Below the pieces are notes generated by a model that worked only from the letters and a program-made list of their open reading frames with translations, made no database searches and was not told the DNA's origin. 14,164 bases of DNA from Deltaproteobacteria bacterium. Lineage in GTDB: Bacteria; Desulfobacterota_B; Binatia; UBA9968. Made by a program: the position numbers and the translations under genes. The stretch's first letter is position 1; each line of letters begins with the position of its first letter. This document shows, one piece after another, positions 13,051-14,164 of this stretch. The stretch covers positions 1-14,164 of the forward strand of contig JACPSF010000220.1 in NCBI GenBank assembly GCA_016193385.1. Direction: 5' to 3'.

Positions 13051-13728
13051 CAGATTTGTCAGGCTAAGCCCGTAGAGTTGAGCTGCCAGCTGGGCGATGA
13101 GAAGGTTGGAGTCCTGAAAAAAGTTTGCTTCGTGCGAGTACATGGCGATGATCCCGATCGACTTCTCTGGCGTGGTCACCGGAACGGCCGCGTAGGAGCG
13201 CAGGTCCAGGGCCTTGGCCCAAGGGTCGGTTTGGAGGTAGGGCTCTTTGGAGATTTCAGGCAGGATGACGATATTCTGGTTCTGCATCACCCATCCAGGT
13301 ATGCCTTCGCCGAACGTGTAGCCTTGCGCCGCCGCGTCGGGAAGGTTCTTGATCCGGTTAGTCTCCTCGTCCAGTTCATAAAGCATTACGAGGGAGGGTC
13401 TGATCAAGCGCAAAAGGGTGTTGACCAGCTCTTCGCGAATCGTTTGAAGGTCGGTCTCGGATTGACAGACCTTGGCAAAACTCTGGAGGAACCATTTGAA
13501 GTAGTACTCCTCCTGCAAGGTAGCCGCGATCTTTTTCTCCTGAAGGTAGTAGTAGATCAAGCCTCCCAAAAGGAAAGGGTACGTCACCAGGAGGAAGACC
13601 ACGACCGGGTCGGTCCCCCCTGCGGGTTCGAAACGCGAAAAGACCAGGATCAAGGTGAGGAGTCCGGCGACGGCAACGAGACCGATGATAAGAAGAAAGG
13701 CCTGACCTTGTTGTTTTGCCACGGGCAC
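13039..13728 (-). CDS. Membrane-anchored GAF-domain protein
   Basis: A 229-residue protein with two hydrophobic segments near the N-terminus (about 10-30, FLLIIGLVAVAGLLTLILVF, and about 41-61, PVVVFLLVTYPFLLGGLIYY). A charged helical linker (about 62-85, EKKIAATLQEEYYFKWFL) and one GAF domain (about 85-225) follow. GAF-like features are LIRPSLVMLYELDEE, FGEGIPGWVMQ, EPYLQTDPWAKALDLRSYAAVPV and IGIIAMYSHEANFF. GAF domains sense small ligands or mediate dimerisation. No kinase, cyclase or phosphodiesterase output is attached, so the partner is unknown; the convergent receiver-domain gene is a possible functional neighbour. The start is GTG (13726-13728) with no clear ribosome binding site; a second in-frame GTG lies two codons in. 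The C-terminus is encoded in repeat element B. Confidence 0.8.
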   Translation of the reverse strand: MPVAKQQGQAFLLIIGLVAVAGLLTLILVFSRFEPAGGTDPVVVFLLVTYPFLLGGLIYYYLQEKKIAATLQEEYYFKWFLQSFAKVCQSETDLQTIREELVNTLLRLIRPSLVMLYELDEETNRIKNLPDAAAQGYTFGEGIPGWVMQNQNIVILPEISKEPYLQTDPWAKALDLRSYAAVPVTTPEKSIGIIAMYSHEANFFQDSNLLIAQLAAQLYGLSLTNLTSK

Positions 13729-13773
13729 GCGGGCTTTGAAAGTGACATAGATCGTTTATATTTGTCAAACAGA

Positions 13774-13842
13774 CATGGCGAATAGCGAATGGAATGAGGT
13801 TGGGAGGAGACTATTCACAATTTTATTATCTATTTGCAAAGT
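13774..13842. repeat. Palindromic intergenic element, copy C
   Basis: The left part ATGGCGAATAGCGAATGG (from about 13775) matches elements A and B. The right part (about 13810-13840, with CTATTCACA and CTATTTGCAAAG) is a looser inverted partner, and the spacer is G-rich as in B. It lies between the divergent GAF and pilin-like genes, so it is not a terminator in this position. Confidence 0.65.
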
Positions 13843-13852
13843 AGTGCGTGCC

Positions 13853-14164
13853 ATGAAGAGTCGCCGAGGTTTCACCCTGGTAGAGGTCGTCGTGATCTTG
13901 GTGGTCCTATCCGTCCTGGCCGCCGTCGCGATCCCTATGGCTTTCAGGATCTTTCAGGTTACCGCGGAGGATGCGACGCGGGAGGAGATGGATAACATCA
14001 AAAAGGCGATGATCGGAAATCCGCAAAAGCTCCAAAGCTCTTTCCGCAGCGACTTCGGGTTTCTCGGCGATATAGGTTGCATGCCTGCCGTTTTGGACAG
14101 GCTGCTTACTGACGGAGGTTTACCGACTCCGTATACCTTCGACTCCACAAAACAGGCCGGAGCA
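13853..14164 (+). CDS. Type IV pilin-like (prepilin/pseudopilin) protein, 3'-truncated by the window edge
   Basis: The frame from ATG 13853 is open to the last base, giving 104 codons without a stop. It begins MKSRRGFTLVEVVVILVVL, a class III signal: a short basic leader, cleavage after Gly6, Phe at +1 and Glu at +5, then a hydrophobic helix to about residue 33. The visible remainder has RSDFGFLGDIGCMPAVLDRLL, a segment of a kind I associate with pilin-like proteins. By family, it would be processed by a prepilin peptidase and assembled into a type IV pilus or type II secretion pseudopilus; those genes would be outside the window. No Shine-Dalgarno is clear. Minus-strand open frames over this stretch are shadows. 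Confidence 0.85.
   Translation, partial: MKSRRGFTLVEVVVILVVLSVLAAVAIPMAFRIFQVTAEDATREEMDNIKKAMIGNPQKLQSSFRSDFGFLGDIGCMPAVLDRLLTDGGLPTPYTFDSTKQAGA

Noticed and set aside
13743..13768. TGACA/TGTCA inverted repeat and minus-strand TTGACA upstream of the GAF gene
   Set aside because: The arms are only 5 bp and no acceptable -10 follows the TTGACA at 16-18 bp, so neither an operator nor a promoter can be supported.
12883..13785. 300-codon plus-strand open frame over the GAF gene
   Set aside because: The minus strand encodes two hydrophobic helices and a recognisable GAF domain. The plus frame has no motif, overlaps the response regulator end and runs through repeat element B.

Overview
The window reads as a piece of a moderately G+C-rich bacterial chromosome. 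It is densely coded, uses ATG and GTG starts, and carries ordinary housekeeping genes (efp, coaE, a glutamate dehydrogenase, an acyl-CoA synthetase) among less familiar ones. No rRNA, tRNA, CRISPR array, phage gene or transposase was seen. The mix of genes (a CoxL/XDH-type molybdenum hydroxylase, a short MetE-like methyltransferase, an acyl-CoA synthetase of the COG1022 type, small Rieske proteins, a type IV pilin-like protein) and the palindromic A+T-rich intergenic repeats fit an uncultured environmental lineage of the Deltaproteobacteria / Binatota / NC10 kind. That placement is an inference from flavour and no marker gene proves it.

Layout. 2-1798 is the 3' part of a xanthine-dehydrogenase-family molybdopterin subunit. 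1799-2642 holds a toxin-antitoxin pair (AbrB/SpoVT-type antitoxin and RelE/ParE-type toxin) with its own strong promoter. This pair is bracketed by two perfect 72-bp copies of the last codons of the hydroxylase gene, which is the most striking structural feature of the window. 2850-4025 is a short cobalamin-independent methionine-synthase-like enzyme with its own promoter. It converges on a HAD hydrolase (4074-4781, minus strand).

4907-7937 is a probable operon of six genes: a nicotinamidase-like protein, a CysQ/IMPase-type phosphatase, a small Cys4 protein of unknown function, two tandem paralogous Rieske proteins and a HIT-family nucleotide hydrolase. Nucleotide and NAD-type small-molecule turnover with an iron-sulfur redox element is the common thread that can be inferred. 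The nicotinamidase-like protein lacks the catalytic lysine expected of its family.

8046-9305 is a Glu/Leu/Phe/Val-type dehydrogenase (gdhA), followed by elongation factor P (efp). Then come coaE on the minus strand and a divergent long-chain acyl-CoA synthetase. The right end has an orphan receiver-domain protein, a convergent membrane GAF-domain protein, and the start of a type IV pilin-like gene that runs off the window.

Regulatory and repeat features. Sigma70-like promoters are visible before the toxin-antitoxin pair, the MetE-like gene, the nicotinamidase-like gene, the acyl-CoA synthetase and the response regulator. Two of these (nicotinamidase-like gene, acyl-CoA synthetase) put the predicted +1 at or within 2 nt of the start codon, and no Shine-Dalgarno is visible, so leaderless mRNAs are predicted. 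Three related, hairpin-forming intergenic elements built on GCGAATA-type heptamers lie at about 9306, 12974 and 13774. A different palindrome sits before gdhA.
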